Source: Christensenella sp. UBA1750 (GTDB lineage: Bacteria; Bacillota; Clostridia; Christensenellales; UBA1750). Taken from it: 5,916 nt of DNA. This document shows, in pieces, positions 1-5,782 of the stretch. Position numbers and translations under genes: made by a program. Each line of letters opens with the position of its first letter. Positions within the stretch are counted from its first letter, which is position 1. The stretch spans positions 9,029-14,944 of the forward strand of contig DCHO01000047.1 of the NCBI GenBank assembly GCA_002315655.1, read 5' to 3'. Under the pieces are notes generated by a model, which did not search any database, was not told the origin of the DNA, and worked only from the letters and a program-made list of their open reading frames with translations.

Positions 1-1171
1 ACCCGCCGAAGATTGCTTTGGACGCTTCGCCCAACTCCCGCATTCCCTTGACATAGCCCATCTGGGATAAGGGGTGCTTGGGAGAGAAGCAGCGGCGGGG
101 CGGAACGGTGGATATCACGTCGATGTAGTGAACCCCTGAAAAGCCCAATTCCGCGCACTTTTTGAGAGTCTCAATGTTTTCCGCATTGCCGTTTACGGGG
201 CAGGTATCGTACATCTGCCCGCCGCCCCAGTTGGCGTGGGTTGCCCACTTCTGCTCGCGGGTACGCATGGGCAGCTCATCATGGAAGGTGCTTGCTATGG
301 TGTAGCAGTCGGTGGCGTTGGTGTGGCACACCAGCTTGTAGCCCAGCTCCTTTGTGCGGGCAATGAGCTTTTTAAGTCCCGCTTCGCCGCCGAAGGCCGG
401 TTCCACCGGGAAGGTCTCCGGCCATCTGCCGTCGTGCCCCTTCACGTTCCAGCCAACAAGACAGAACTCCGCCTTTTCCACGCCCTTTGCCTTGCAGGCC
501 TCCATGATGCCGATCACATCGTCAAAGGTACAGGCAACGTGCATTTCCGGCTCGTTTTCGTGGGTCTGCTCGGGGACGGGCGTTGGCACCGGCTTCCAGC
601 CCATGCGGATGCGGATTTCCGGCGCGTCCATCACATATTGCAGCTGCTCGTTGGCGCGAGCGGTCAAGGGCTTCAAATCGTATTTCTTCACCATCTCGGC
701 GCGGTAAGCCTTGGCCATTCCGTTGTAATCGGCATTCTCGCCCGATAAGGAGACGAATTTGACGGAGGCATCCTCCTCCATGTCGCAGCCGTCCAGCATA
801 AAGCGGAAGAAAATACGGTAAATTCCGTCTTTCTTCTCAATGATCACCTGGGTCTGCGCCCAAAGGCCTGTGGCAATGGCACAGACGCATTGTTCTTCCG
901 TCTTTGCGCCGAAAAAGCGCATCATACCGTAGCCGCAGTCCGCTTCGCCGTCCTTGTGGCCGACAAATTTCGTCATGTTGTTGCAAAAGGTATAGTAGCC
1001 ATTTTCGCCCTCCTTGGCTTTGCAGAAATCCTGCATGAAATCGACATATTCTGCGGGCTTTTGCAGGGCGTTTTTCGGCAGACTCACGGCAAACCCATTC
1101 TCCGTTTTCCGACAGTCAAGCGGCAAAATCTCCTTGGCTCCGTCGGAATAGACGATCTGTGCATGATACAT
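1..1171 (-). CDS. Glycosidase-like protein, GH101/GH129-type barrel (DUF5696-like), 3' end off the window
   Basis: The frame is open for 390 codons from an ATG at 1171 to the left edge, so the C-terminus is missing. A strong AAGGAGGT ribosome site at 1181-1188 sits 9 nt before the ATG. There is no signal peptide or membrane segment, so a cytoplasmic protein is predicted. Residues 1-145 are beta-rich. A helix with ADYNGMAKAYR (147-157) leads into a barrel: predicted strand 1 near 211-219, strand 2 ending in VGW (239-241), strand 3 around LGYKLVCHTNATD (276-288), strand 4 HYIDV (348-352). D351 is the predicted nucleophile, followed by CFSPKHP (361-367). The same blocks occur in order in the 605-aa gene at 3849-5666, so the two are diverged paralogues. 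The predicted acid/base Glu would lie just beyond the cut. I recall the YxxMAxxYR block from DUF5696 proteins; that link, and glycosidase activity, are inference. It is divergent from the gene at 1450. Substrate unknown. Confidence 0.88.
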   Translation of the reverse strand, partial: MYHAQIVYSDGAKEILPLDCRKTENGFAVSLPKNALQKPAEYVDFMQDFCKAKEGENGYYTFCNNMTKFVGHKDGEADCGYGMMRFFGAKTEEQCVCAIATGLWAQTQVIIEKKDGIYRIFFRFMLDGCDMEEDASVKFVSLSGENADYNGMAKAYRAEMVKKYDLKPLTARANEQLQYVMDAPEIRIRMGWKPVPTPVPEQTHENEPEMHVACTFDDVIGIMEACKAKGVEKAEFCLVGWNVKGHDGRWPETFPVEPAFGGEAGLKKLIARTKELGYKLVCHTNATDCYTIASTFHDELPMRTREQKWATHANWGGGQMYDTCPVNGNAENIETLKKCAELGFSGVHYIDVISTVPPRRCFSPKHPLSQMGYVKGMRELGEASKAIFGG

Positions 1172-1205
1172 GAAAGATGCACCTCCTTCAATGGAAAATC
1201 CTGTC

Positions 1206-1236
1206 TTGATTTTAGCACAGTTTGGCGTAAAATCAA
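1206..1236. repeat. Perfect 9-bp inverted repeat over the leftward promoter, candidate operator
   Basis: TTGATTTTA (1206-1214) and TAAAATCAA (1228-1236) are exact reverse complements separated by 13 nt. The pair spans the -35 to -10 of the leftward promoter, so a dimeric regulator bound here would compete with RNA polymerase. Because the site is symmetric, the plus strand also reads as TTGATT, 16 nt, TAAAAT, a possible second rightward promoter, though without the extended TGN. No regulator gene is in the window. The AT-rich arms mean part of the symmetry could reflect promoter composition. Confidence 0.5.
1209..1236 (-). promoter_or_regulatory. SigA-type promoter for the leftward glycosidase-like gene
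   Basis: Read on the minus strand: -35 TTGATT (1236-1231), 16-nt spacer, -10 TAAAAT (1214-1209) preceded directly by TGC, which gives an extended -10. Transcription would start near 1202, leaving a leader of about 30 nt that contains the ribosome site at 1188-1181. Position and spacing fit well; no transcript data can be seen from sequence. Confidence 0.6.
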
Positions 1237-1281
1237 AGATGAAAACCATGCAAAATATATCAAAAGAAGAAAACACTCAGA

Positions 1282-1308
1282 CTGTATCGAAAGACACCTG
1301 TCGAAGAC
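1282..1308. repeat. Imperfect direct repeat upstream of the rightward promoter
   Basis: CTGTATCGAAAGAC (1282-1295) is followed by CTGTCGAAGAC (1298-1308), a 16-bp period with two single-base deletions. It lies about 32 bp upstream of the -35 at 1340, where an activator that binds direct repeats could sit. Short and imperfect, so possibly chance. Confidence 0.25.
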
Positions 1309-1339
1309 GTTGCAGACATCCCCCGCACACACGCCGGGC

Positions 1340-1368
1340 TTGATGGGAATCCTCCATCGTGGTATAAT
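1340..1368 (+). promoter_or_regulatory. SigA promoter for the 694-aa gene
   Basis: -35 TTGATG (1340-1345), a 17-nt spacer, and a consensus -10 TATAAT (1363-1368). The expected start of transcription is near 1375, giving a leader of about 75 nt before the ATG at 1450. The leader has only a weak CGG-AAAT-CCG hairpin (1392-1401); I see no riboswitch. Confidence 0.75.
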
Positions 1369-1436
1369 CTGAACAGGCTTTTGTATGCTTTCGGAAATCC
1401 GAGACTCGATGCCTTGGAACTTTACCATAAGACAGC

Positions 1437-1457
1437 AGGAGAAAAATGTATGTTTGA
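1437..1457 (+). promoter_or_regulatory. Ribosome binding site with overlapping competing start
   Basis: AGGAGA (1437-1442) is 7 nt before the ATG at 1450, which fixes the start of the 694-aa gene. The bases ATGTATG (1446-1452) hold another ATG four bases earlier in a different frame. It reads M-Y-V-stop (1446-1457) and overlaps the true start. Its spacing to the ribosome site is only 3 nt, so it should initiate poorly. Confidence 0.7.
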
Positions 1458-3534
1458 ACGAATCACACTGGAAATGAGCATCAAGCCCTTTTATCGCACG
1501 GACGAAGCATTCGTGCGCGAGGTATGTGACCGCGTTTTCACCGGCTGGCGGCAGCTGCTTAAAGACCGGCGGGAAATTTCGGTCATGCTGTGGGCTTCGG
1601 ACGGCAGCGAGCTGCTGGACTGGGCGGGAGATGAGACGCAAACCTTTGAGTGGGCAAAGTACATCGGCACCGCCAACAAGGCGCTGTTGGCACCGGATGA
1701 GGACAAGGCCGCAAATCCCCATGAGAAAAAGCAATTATACAGGGAAGACGCGCCGGATATGACCTACGCAACGCTGAAACGCATTGTGCGCTGTCTTCAT
1801 GAGGAAGGCAGAAGACTGTTCCCGGACAGCAAGATTACCGTGGGCACGATCTTTGACATCGGGCCGGAATTTGCGGTCTCCACTTTTAAGTACAAGCGCC
1901 ATACCGAAATCTGCGGCGGGGAAAGCCTGGATGGGCTGGGCTTTGTGGACGCTGTGGCCTGTCTGCACGCCGACTCCACCCATTACGCCGCATTTCCCGA
2001 CGGAATCCCCGAGGGCACGCCCTTCGGCACATTTTTAGGCGCTCAGGCAAACAAATTTCTGGCAGCCATGGGCTTTGACTATCTGTGGCTTTCCAACGGA
2101 ATGGGGTTCAGCTCCAGTCCCTGGCTTATGACCGGCAAGGTGTATGACGGAGAGCACTTCCATCCCGAGCGGCTGGAAGATACCCGGGATAAGGTGTTTG
2201 AGTTCTGGCGGCTGTTCAGAGAAGCCTGTCCAGACATTCCGGTCAAAACCCGCGGCACAAACAATTCGGCGGGCATTGACTACGCCACGGACGGCGTGCC
2301 GCTGTATGACCTCTACCACGCGAACCTCGACTTTGACGTACCCCCGAATTCCCCCTGGGCGGCGATCAACTACAATTACGGCCTTGAAATCATGGGACAC
2401 ATGACCCGCGTGTGCGGCTGGACGGGCAAGGGCTTTCTTTTCAGATATTACACCAACGACCCCTGGTGGCAGAATTCGCCCTGGACAGACCGCTACGAAG
2501 GCTGTGCGGGAGACATCTATCTGCCCTTGTCCGTCACAAGGATTCTGCCAGACGGTTCGCTCGAAAACGCCAACGCGCTGAATCTGTTCACCATGGACAA
2601 CTCCTTCGGCGAGATTCCCGAAGAATGTATCAATGAGCCGCTGCCGCATCTTCTCAAAGCGGAAAAAGACGTGCCGGACGCGCCCGGGCCGCTGGTCTGG
2701 CTTTATCCCCTGCGCGAATACACGACTTCGCACGACAGCGACACCCTTGCGGCCATGTATTTCGGCGATAAATACATCATGGACTGCATCAACGGCGGCG
2801 TGCCGCTCACAACGGTCATTTCCACAGACAGCTTCCGGGAAATCAAGCCTGAGCATCTGCAAAGCTGCGTGCTGATTACGCCGAAGCAAACGGATTGCGC
2901 GGTGCTTGAAAAGCTGAACCTGTTTGAAGCAAACGGCGGCAAGGTCATCCGCTACGGCGAGGGCGGTCTGCCTTATGCCGAAGGCGCACAGGGAATGCTG
3001 GATGCCCTGAAAAAGTTCGGCTATGGGTTTGCATACGAGACCCGCGGCAGAAACAGCAGGCTCCCCGTGCTCAGTCTGTGCCGCCGCGATAACGCCTATC
3101 TTATCTCCGCCTGCAACATGGACACCACGACCCGCATTTCCTTGTCTCTGCCGGGCGGTGCGCCGGTGCTGCTGGGCATAGAAGCCGAAATGAACGGCGA
3201 TAAGGCGGTTTATCATTTCTCTCGCTGTGAGCACAGGGAATGCAGATTCCTGGTCACGCAGAATGATGGCGTGGTGTCGGCGCGGGAGTTCGCATCGGTA
3301 AATGTCAAATACCGGCGCAAACTGATCCTGTCCGGGCTTGAGGACGCCACCGTGCGCTTCTATCCCGAAAAGAACGGCGCTTCCGACGCCCGCGTCAGCG
3401 AGTATATTAATGACGGCATCATCCGTCTTGTCCCCGGCTGGACGCTGAAAGTCGATGAAAACGGCATGGAATACTGGTTTGCGGAGCACGTTACGGGAGA
3501 ATACCTGTTTTTGATGACGGGTGGGAAGGAATAA
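1450..3534 (+). CDS. Glycosidase-like protein of unassigned family (barrel, Rossmann-like domain, beta C-terminus), 694 aa
   Basis: I do not recognise a named family; similar proteins from gut clostridia are, as far as I recall, hypothetical. ATG 1450 is chosen for its AGGAGA site; an in-frame TTG at 1381 lies at the predicted transcript start and lacks one. No signal peptide or membrane segment is visible. Residues 1-400 look like a TIM barrel: SVMLWASDGSELLD (44-57), VGTIFDIGPEF (131-141), a DGIPEGTPFGTF segment (184-195), YLWLSNGMGF (211-220), KTRGT (266-270), GLEIMG (311-316) and an aromatic-rich NDPWWQNSPWTDRYEG (336-351), as in a sugar-binding cleft. Candidate catalytic acids are D136, E140, E313, D337 and D347, not decidable from one sequence. 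Residues 432-503 (VLITPKQTD, then EANGGKVIRYG) resemble the glutamine-amidotransferase-like domain after the barrel in GH42 enzymes; 540-694 are beta-rich. It is divergent from the left gene and convergent with the right one. Activity is inference. Confidence 0.93.
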   Translation: MFERITLEMSIKPFYRTDEAFVREVCDRVFTGWRQLLKDRREISVMLWASDGSELLDWAGDETQTFEWAKYIGTANKALLAPDEDKAANPHEKKQLYREDAPDMTYATLKRIVRCLHEEGRRLFPDSKITVGTIFDIGPEFAVSTFKYKRHTEICGGESLDGLGFVDAVACLHADSTHYAAFPDGIPEGTPFGTFLGAQANKFLAAMGFDYLWLSNGMGFSSSPWLMTGKVYDGEHFHPERLEDTRDKVFEFWRLFREACPDIPVKTRGTNNSAGIDYATDGVPLYDLYHANLDFDVPPNSPWAAINYNYGLEIMGHMTRVCGWTGKGFLFRYYTNDPWWQNSPWTDRYEGCAGDIYLPLSVTRILPDGSLENANALNLFTMDNSFGEIPEECINEPLPHLLKAEKDVPDAPGPLVWLYPLREYTTSHDSDTLAAMYFGDKYIMDCINGGVPLTTVISTDSFREIKPEHLQSCVLITPKQTDCAVLEKLNLFEANGGKVIRYGEGGLPYAEGAQGMLDALKKFGYGFAYETRGRNSRLPVLSLCRRDNAYLISACNMDTTTRISLSLPGGAPVLLGIEAEMNGDKAVYHFSRCEHRECRFLVTQNDGVVSAREFASVNVKYRRKLILSGLEDATVRFYPEKNGASDARVSEYINDGIIRLVPGWTLKVDENGMEYWFAEHVTGEYLFLMTGGKE

Positions 3535-3610
3535 AAGCGACAATCCGAGAAAATTCCGGCAATCCTCATGAAGAAGCCCTCAAAAACGATCCCCCCCTAT
3601 TCAGTATATC

Positions 3611-3657
3611 AAAACACCCTCGAATCGCATCGAAAGACAGGATTCGAGGGTGCTTTT
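3611..3657. terminator. Bidirectional intrinsic terminator between converging genes
   Basis: CACCCTCGAATC (3615-3626) pairs perfectly with GATTCGAGGGTG (3641-3652), a 12-bp GC-rich stem with a 14-nt loop. On the plus strand it is followed by CTTTTGTCT; on the minus strand by TTTTGAT. It lies about 80 nt after the stop of the 694-aa gene and about 200 nt after the stop of the minus-strand 605-aa gene, so it can end both transcripts. Confidence 0.85.
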
Positions 3658-3805
3658 GTCTGTTCAGACCTTTCACATGGCAAGCAAAGTGGCTGACGTA
3701 TTTCTCATTTTGTGTGAAGAATCCACTTTATGAACTTCTGTCCATTCAGTCGCAGGAGCGGAAGTGCGGCGCATGGATGGTTATTCTCCATTTATTGAGC
3801 AACAG

Positions 3806-3844
3806 CGGATTTGTACGGGCGGGCATACAGCCCCCCGCGATCCG
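3806..3844 (-). other. Hairpin just after the stop of the 605-aa gene
   Basis: CGGAT (3806-3810) pairs with ATCCG (3840-3844), and inside it GGGC (3821-3824) pairs with GCCC (3830-3833) across a 5-nt loop. It begins 4 nt past the minus-strand stop codon. No U-tract follows, so it is not a classical terminator; it may protect the 3' end or slow polymerase before the real terminator further on. Confidence 0.35.
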
Positions 3845-3848
3845 TTCT

Positions 3849-5666
3849 TTATTCCTTCATGCCTTCCAACGTTATTTTTCCTGTGGATAAGTCGATCTCG
3901 GCGGAATAGCCGCCCGCAAAATACGTCTTCTGGCGCTTGAAATCACCGTTTACGAACTCATGCCTGAGCATTTCACGATGCTGCACGGCCTTTTGCCAGC
4001 GGGTCTTGCGCTGACAGAAGGCAATCTGTTCTTCTGTGGCTTCCAGCGGCACATAGCACGCGCCGCCGCAGAGAAAACCGAACAGCGTGGATTCGGAATC
4101 CTCGTTTTCCGGCGCGGATTCGTAGGGCGTGATGAGACAGTCATGGTAGACCAGCTCCTCCAACGGGACGGAGATGCAGTCTTTGCTGACTTCTCCCAGG
4201 TCGCAGAAGGGCGCATGGTGGACAAATGCCAGCCCCGGGAACGCCCAGTCAATGCCCTCCTCCGACTGCACCAAAATGCCCCGTGCGGCGACCTCATTGA
4301 AGCAGCGCATCCGCTCACCGGCGCACTGCTCGCGGGTCATGGGATGCGAGGGCGAGAAGCACTCGTCCAGCTCCACGCAGGAGAACACGTCCAGATAGGC
4401 GTTGTCCGGCACAATGCCGTGGGCGGCAAGGCCGTCATAGTTCCGTTTGACATAGTAAGGCGCCTGTGTTGCGCAGAGATAGGTCTGTTTGCCGCCCATC
4501 CAGATGGAATGGGTAGGCACGGTGCCGTCCTCGTTGTGCACGGCAAAGGATTCGTCAAAGGTGTCCGCGTCGTAAAAATAGTCGCGGAACTGGTCGTGGA
4601 TGCCGAAGAAATAGCCCAAATCCCGGCAGGTGTCCTGCAAAGCCTTCATGCCGTCCCAGCCGCCCAAATGTTCCGCGGGCGGCAGGTAATCCGGGTGCTG
4701 GTTGTCGTAGCCGCGCTTGCCCCAGCCGTCCAGATGCAGACAGGCATTTTCCAGTCCCTTGGCTTTCAGCTCGCAGAGCTTTTCCGCCACATAGGCAAAG
4801 GTCTGTGTTCTGTCGTTATTTTCGGGGTGAAGCGCATCGTAGCGGTCGCTGCCCTCGGCGGTGTGATACCAGATGTAGGTATGGACAATGGGACGCCCGA
4901 TCAAGTCTTCCACCTTGGGATTGGCGGCGGCCTTCTGTTTCAGCGTCACCAGTTCGCCGATGGATTTGATGTAGCCGCGGTAAGCCTTTGCCATTTCGTT
5001 GTAATCCGCGCCTGCCGGGAAGAACTTTGCGCGAAGAACGCGGGTGTAGCCCACCTTGCCCAACGATTCCTGCCACATGGGTGAGACCTGCGTGGGCACA
5101 TTCTCCCCGGTTTGGATGGCCATACCGCCGTCATAGCGGGTTTCCAGAATGCTCATGCACGCGCCGCAATTATCGTACTGTCCCCAGAACTGCATATACA
5201 TCGAGCGCGAACAGCTGATGCGCTTTTCCTGCCACCAGAAATCCTCCGGCCAGATGTAGGGGTATTTTTCGGAAGTGTAGTTTCTCACCAGACGCCCCTG
5301 CATCAGCGGCAGAACGGTGAGTGCCTCCCGGTTCACATTCTCAAAGGGCGCAGGCCAGAAGATCTTCCCCACCTCCGCATCCGCAAGCGGAACCAGTTCA
5401 AAGAGCACATCGCCTGAAGTGTCCTCCACCCATGTGCGGCACTCCAAAATAAGCCCGGGGATGCCCGGAAAATCGGAAAAAACCGTTCTTATACCGTGGC
5501 CGATGCCCGTGATATAGGGGGTGGTTTCCGATTTTGCCTCGGAAAAGGACACGCTGCTTCCGTCCTTTTTCACGATATGACAATCGTATTCCGCCGATCT
5601 GTATGTGCCCCCTTCCGTCTGAATCTCAAACCGCAACCCGTTGGTCTTGACGCTATTCATATTCAT
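3849..5666 (-). CDS. GH101/GH129-like retaining glycosidase candidate (DUF5696-like), complete, 605 aa
   Basis: This is a complete diverged paralogue of the gene at 1-1171. No signal peptide or membrane segment is visible, so it is predicted cytoplasmic. Residues 1-215 are a beta-rich domain; ADYNEMAKAYR (220-230) starts the linking helix. Barrel strands read as HTYIWYH (262-268), LHLDGWG (310-316), GYFFGIHDQ (351-359), AYLDVFS (423-429), ILVQSEEG (464-471), AFVHHAP (480-486) and LFGFLCGG (528-535); a small beta tail ends the protein. D426 closes strand 4 and E469/E470 close strand 5, the nucleophile and acid/base geometry of GH13, GH101 and GH129 enzymes. CFSPSHPMTR (436-445) between them matches CFSPKHP of the paralogue. 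A retaining glycosidase is inferred; the sugar is unknown. The ATG at 5666 is taken as start, but Met3 at 5660 is better spaced from the AAAGGA site (10 nt against 4) and may be the true one. It converges on the 694-aa gene and stands alone as a transcript. Confidence 0.92.
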   Translation of the reverse strand: MNMNSVKTNGLRFEIQTEGGTYRSAEYDCHIVKKDGSSVSFSEAKSETTPYITGIGHGIRTVFSDFPGIPGLILECRTWVEDTSGDVLFELVPLADAEVGKIFWPAPFENVNREALTVLPLMQGRLVRNYTSEKYPYIWPEDFWWQEKRISCSRSMYMQFWGQYDNCGACMSILETRYDGGMAIQTGENVPTQVSPMWQESLGKVGYTRVLRAKFFPAGADYNEMAKAYRGYIKSIGELVTLKQKAAANPKVEDLIGRPIVHTYIWYHTAEGSDRYDALHPENNDRTQTFAYVAEKLCELKAKGLENACLHLDGWGKRGYDNQHPDYLPPAEHLGGWDGMKALQDTCRDLGYFFGIHDQFRDYFYDADTFDESFAVHNEDGTVPTHSIWMGGKQTYLCATQAPYYVKRNYDGLAAHGIVPDNAYLDVFSCVELDECFSPSHPMTREQCAGERMRCFNEVAARGILVQSEEGIDWAFPGLAFVHHAPFCDLGEVSKDCISVPLEELVYHDCLITPYESAPENEDSESTLFGFLCGGACYVPLEATEEQIAFCQRKTRWQKAVQHREMLRHEFVNGDFKRQKTYFAGGYSAEIDLSTGKITLEGMKE

Positions 5667-5670
5667 AAAA

Positions 5671-5676
5671 TCCTTT
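5671..5676 (-). promoter_or_regulatory. Ribosome binding site that leaves two candidate starts
   Basis: Read on the minus strand this is AAAGGA. The first ATG (5666) is 4 nt away and the third codon, also ATG (5660), is 10 nt away. Aligned with a full AAAGGAGG, these become 2 and 8 nt, which favours the inner ATG. Confidence 0.55.
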
Positions 5677-5689
5677 CAGCAAATGATCG

Positions 5690-5717
5690 TAAATAGGAAC
5701 TGGAATGCATCATGCAA
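5690..5717 (-). promoter_or_regulatory. Weak candidate promoter of the 605-aa gene
   Basis: On the minus strand TTGCAT (5717-5712), 16 nt, TATTTA (5695-5690). The -35 matches consensus at 4 of 6 and the -10 at only 3 of 6. The -35 would use the last two Ts of the terminator U-tract, and the leader would be about 17 nt. It is the only promoter-like arrangement in the 50 bp between hairpin and gene, but it is poor. Confidence 0.25.
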
Positions 5718-5756
5718 AAAAGCTCTCTTCCATAGCGATTCCGGGAGAGAGCTTTT
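5716..5756 (-). terminator. Strong intrinsic terminator upstream of the 605-aa gene
   Basis: Arms 5718-5731 (AAAAGCTCTCTTCC) and 5743-5756 (GGGAGAGAGCTTTT) form a 14-bp stem with one G-U type pair and an 11-nt loop. On the minus strand the stem ends in six Ts (5721-5716), the stronger direction; on the plus strand TTTTAAG follows. It either ends a minus-strand transcript entering from the right, or is an attenuator in the leader of the 605-aa gene. Confidence 0.8.
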
Positions 5757-5782
5757 AAGTCTCCTTTTGGATTGTCCCTAAG

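Larger units (their letters stand above)
3535..3848. other. Convergent intergenic region without a gene
   Basis: This 314-bp gap separates the stop codons of two converging genes. It contains the bidirectional terminator at 3611-3657 and a hairpin at 3806-3844, both listed separately. Between 3660 and 3800 I see no convincing promoter, RNA gene or coding sequence. C-runs of seven and six bases occur near 3590 and 3831. Confidence 0.7.

Noticed and set aside
236..748. Plus-strand open frames of 170 and 117 codons inside the leftward gene
   Set aside because: Both are antisense to the minus-strand frame that shares ordered conserved blocks with the 605-aa protein.
1286..1296. ATCGAAAGACA shared with the terminator loop at 3629-3639
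   Set aside because: A few exact 11-mers are expected by chance in a window this size; the second copy is a terminator loop.
1282..1316. Catabolite-responsive (cre) site in the divergent region
   Set aside because: Near matches place the central CG one base off the TGNAANCGNTNNCA consensus and miss other fixed positions on both strands.
1381..1449. In-frame TTG at 1381 as the start of the 694-aa gene
   Set aside because: It is about 6 bases from the predicted transcription start, has no ribosome site, and would add 23 residues before the well-placed ATG.
1084..1734. A 216-codon minus-strand open frame across the divergent control region
   Set aside because: It crosses both promoters and overlaps the starts of two well-supported genes in the wrong frame; no supporting ribosome site or motif.
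2035..3543. A 502-codon open frame on the minus strand opposite the 694-aa gene
   Set aside because: It lies wholly antisense to a gene with a good promoter, ribosome site and coherent domain pattern. The translation is rich in His/Val/Arg/Gln with no family pattern, as expected for an antisense frame of a GC-rich gene.
3677..3733. An 18-residue plus-strand ORF after the bidirectional terminator
   Set aside because: No ribosome site or promoter precedes it. I considered a remnant of a mobile element but have nothing to support it.
3960..5084. A 374-codon open frame on the plus strand opposite the 605-aa gene
   Set aside because: Antisense shadow: no ribosome site, no recognisable motifs, and the opposite strand carries motifs conserved with a paralogue.
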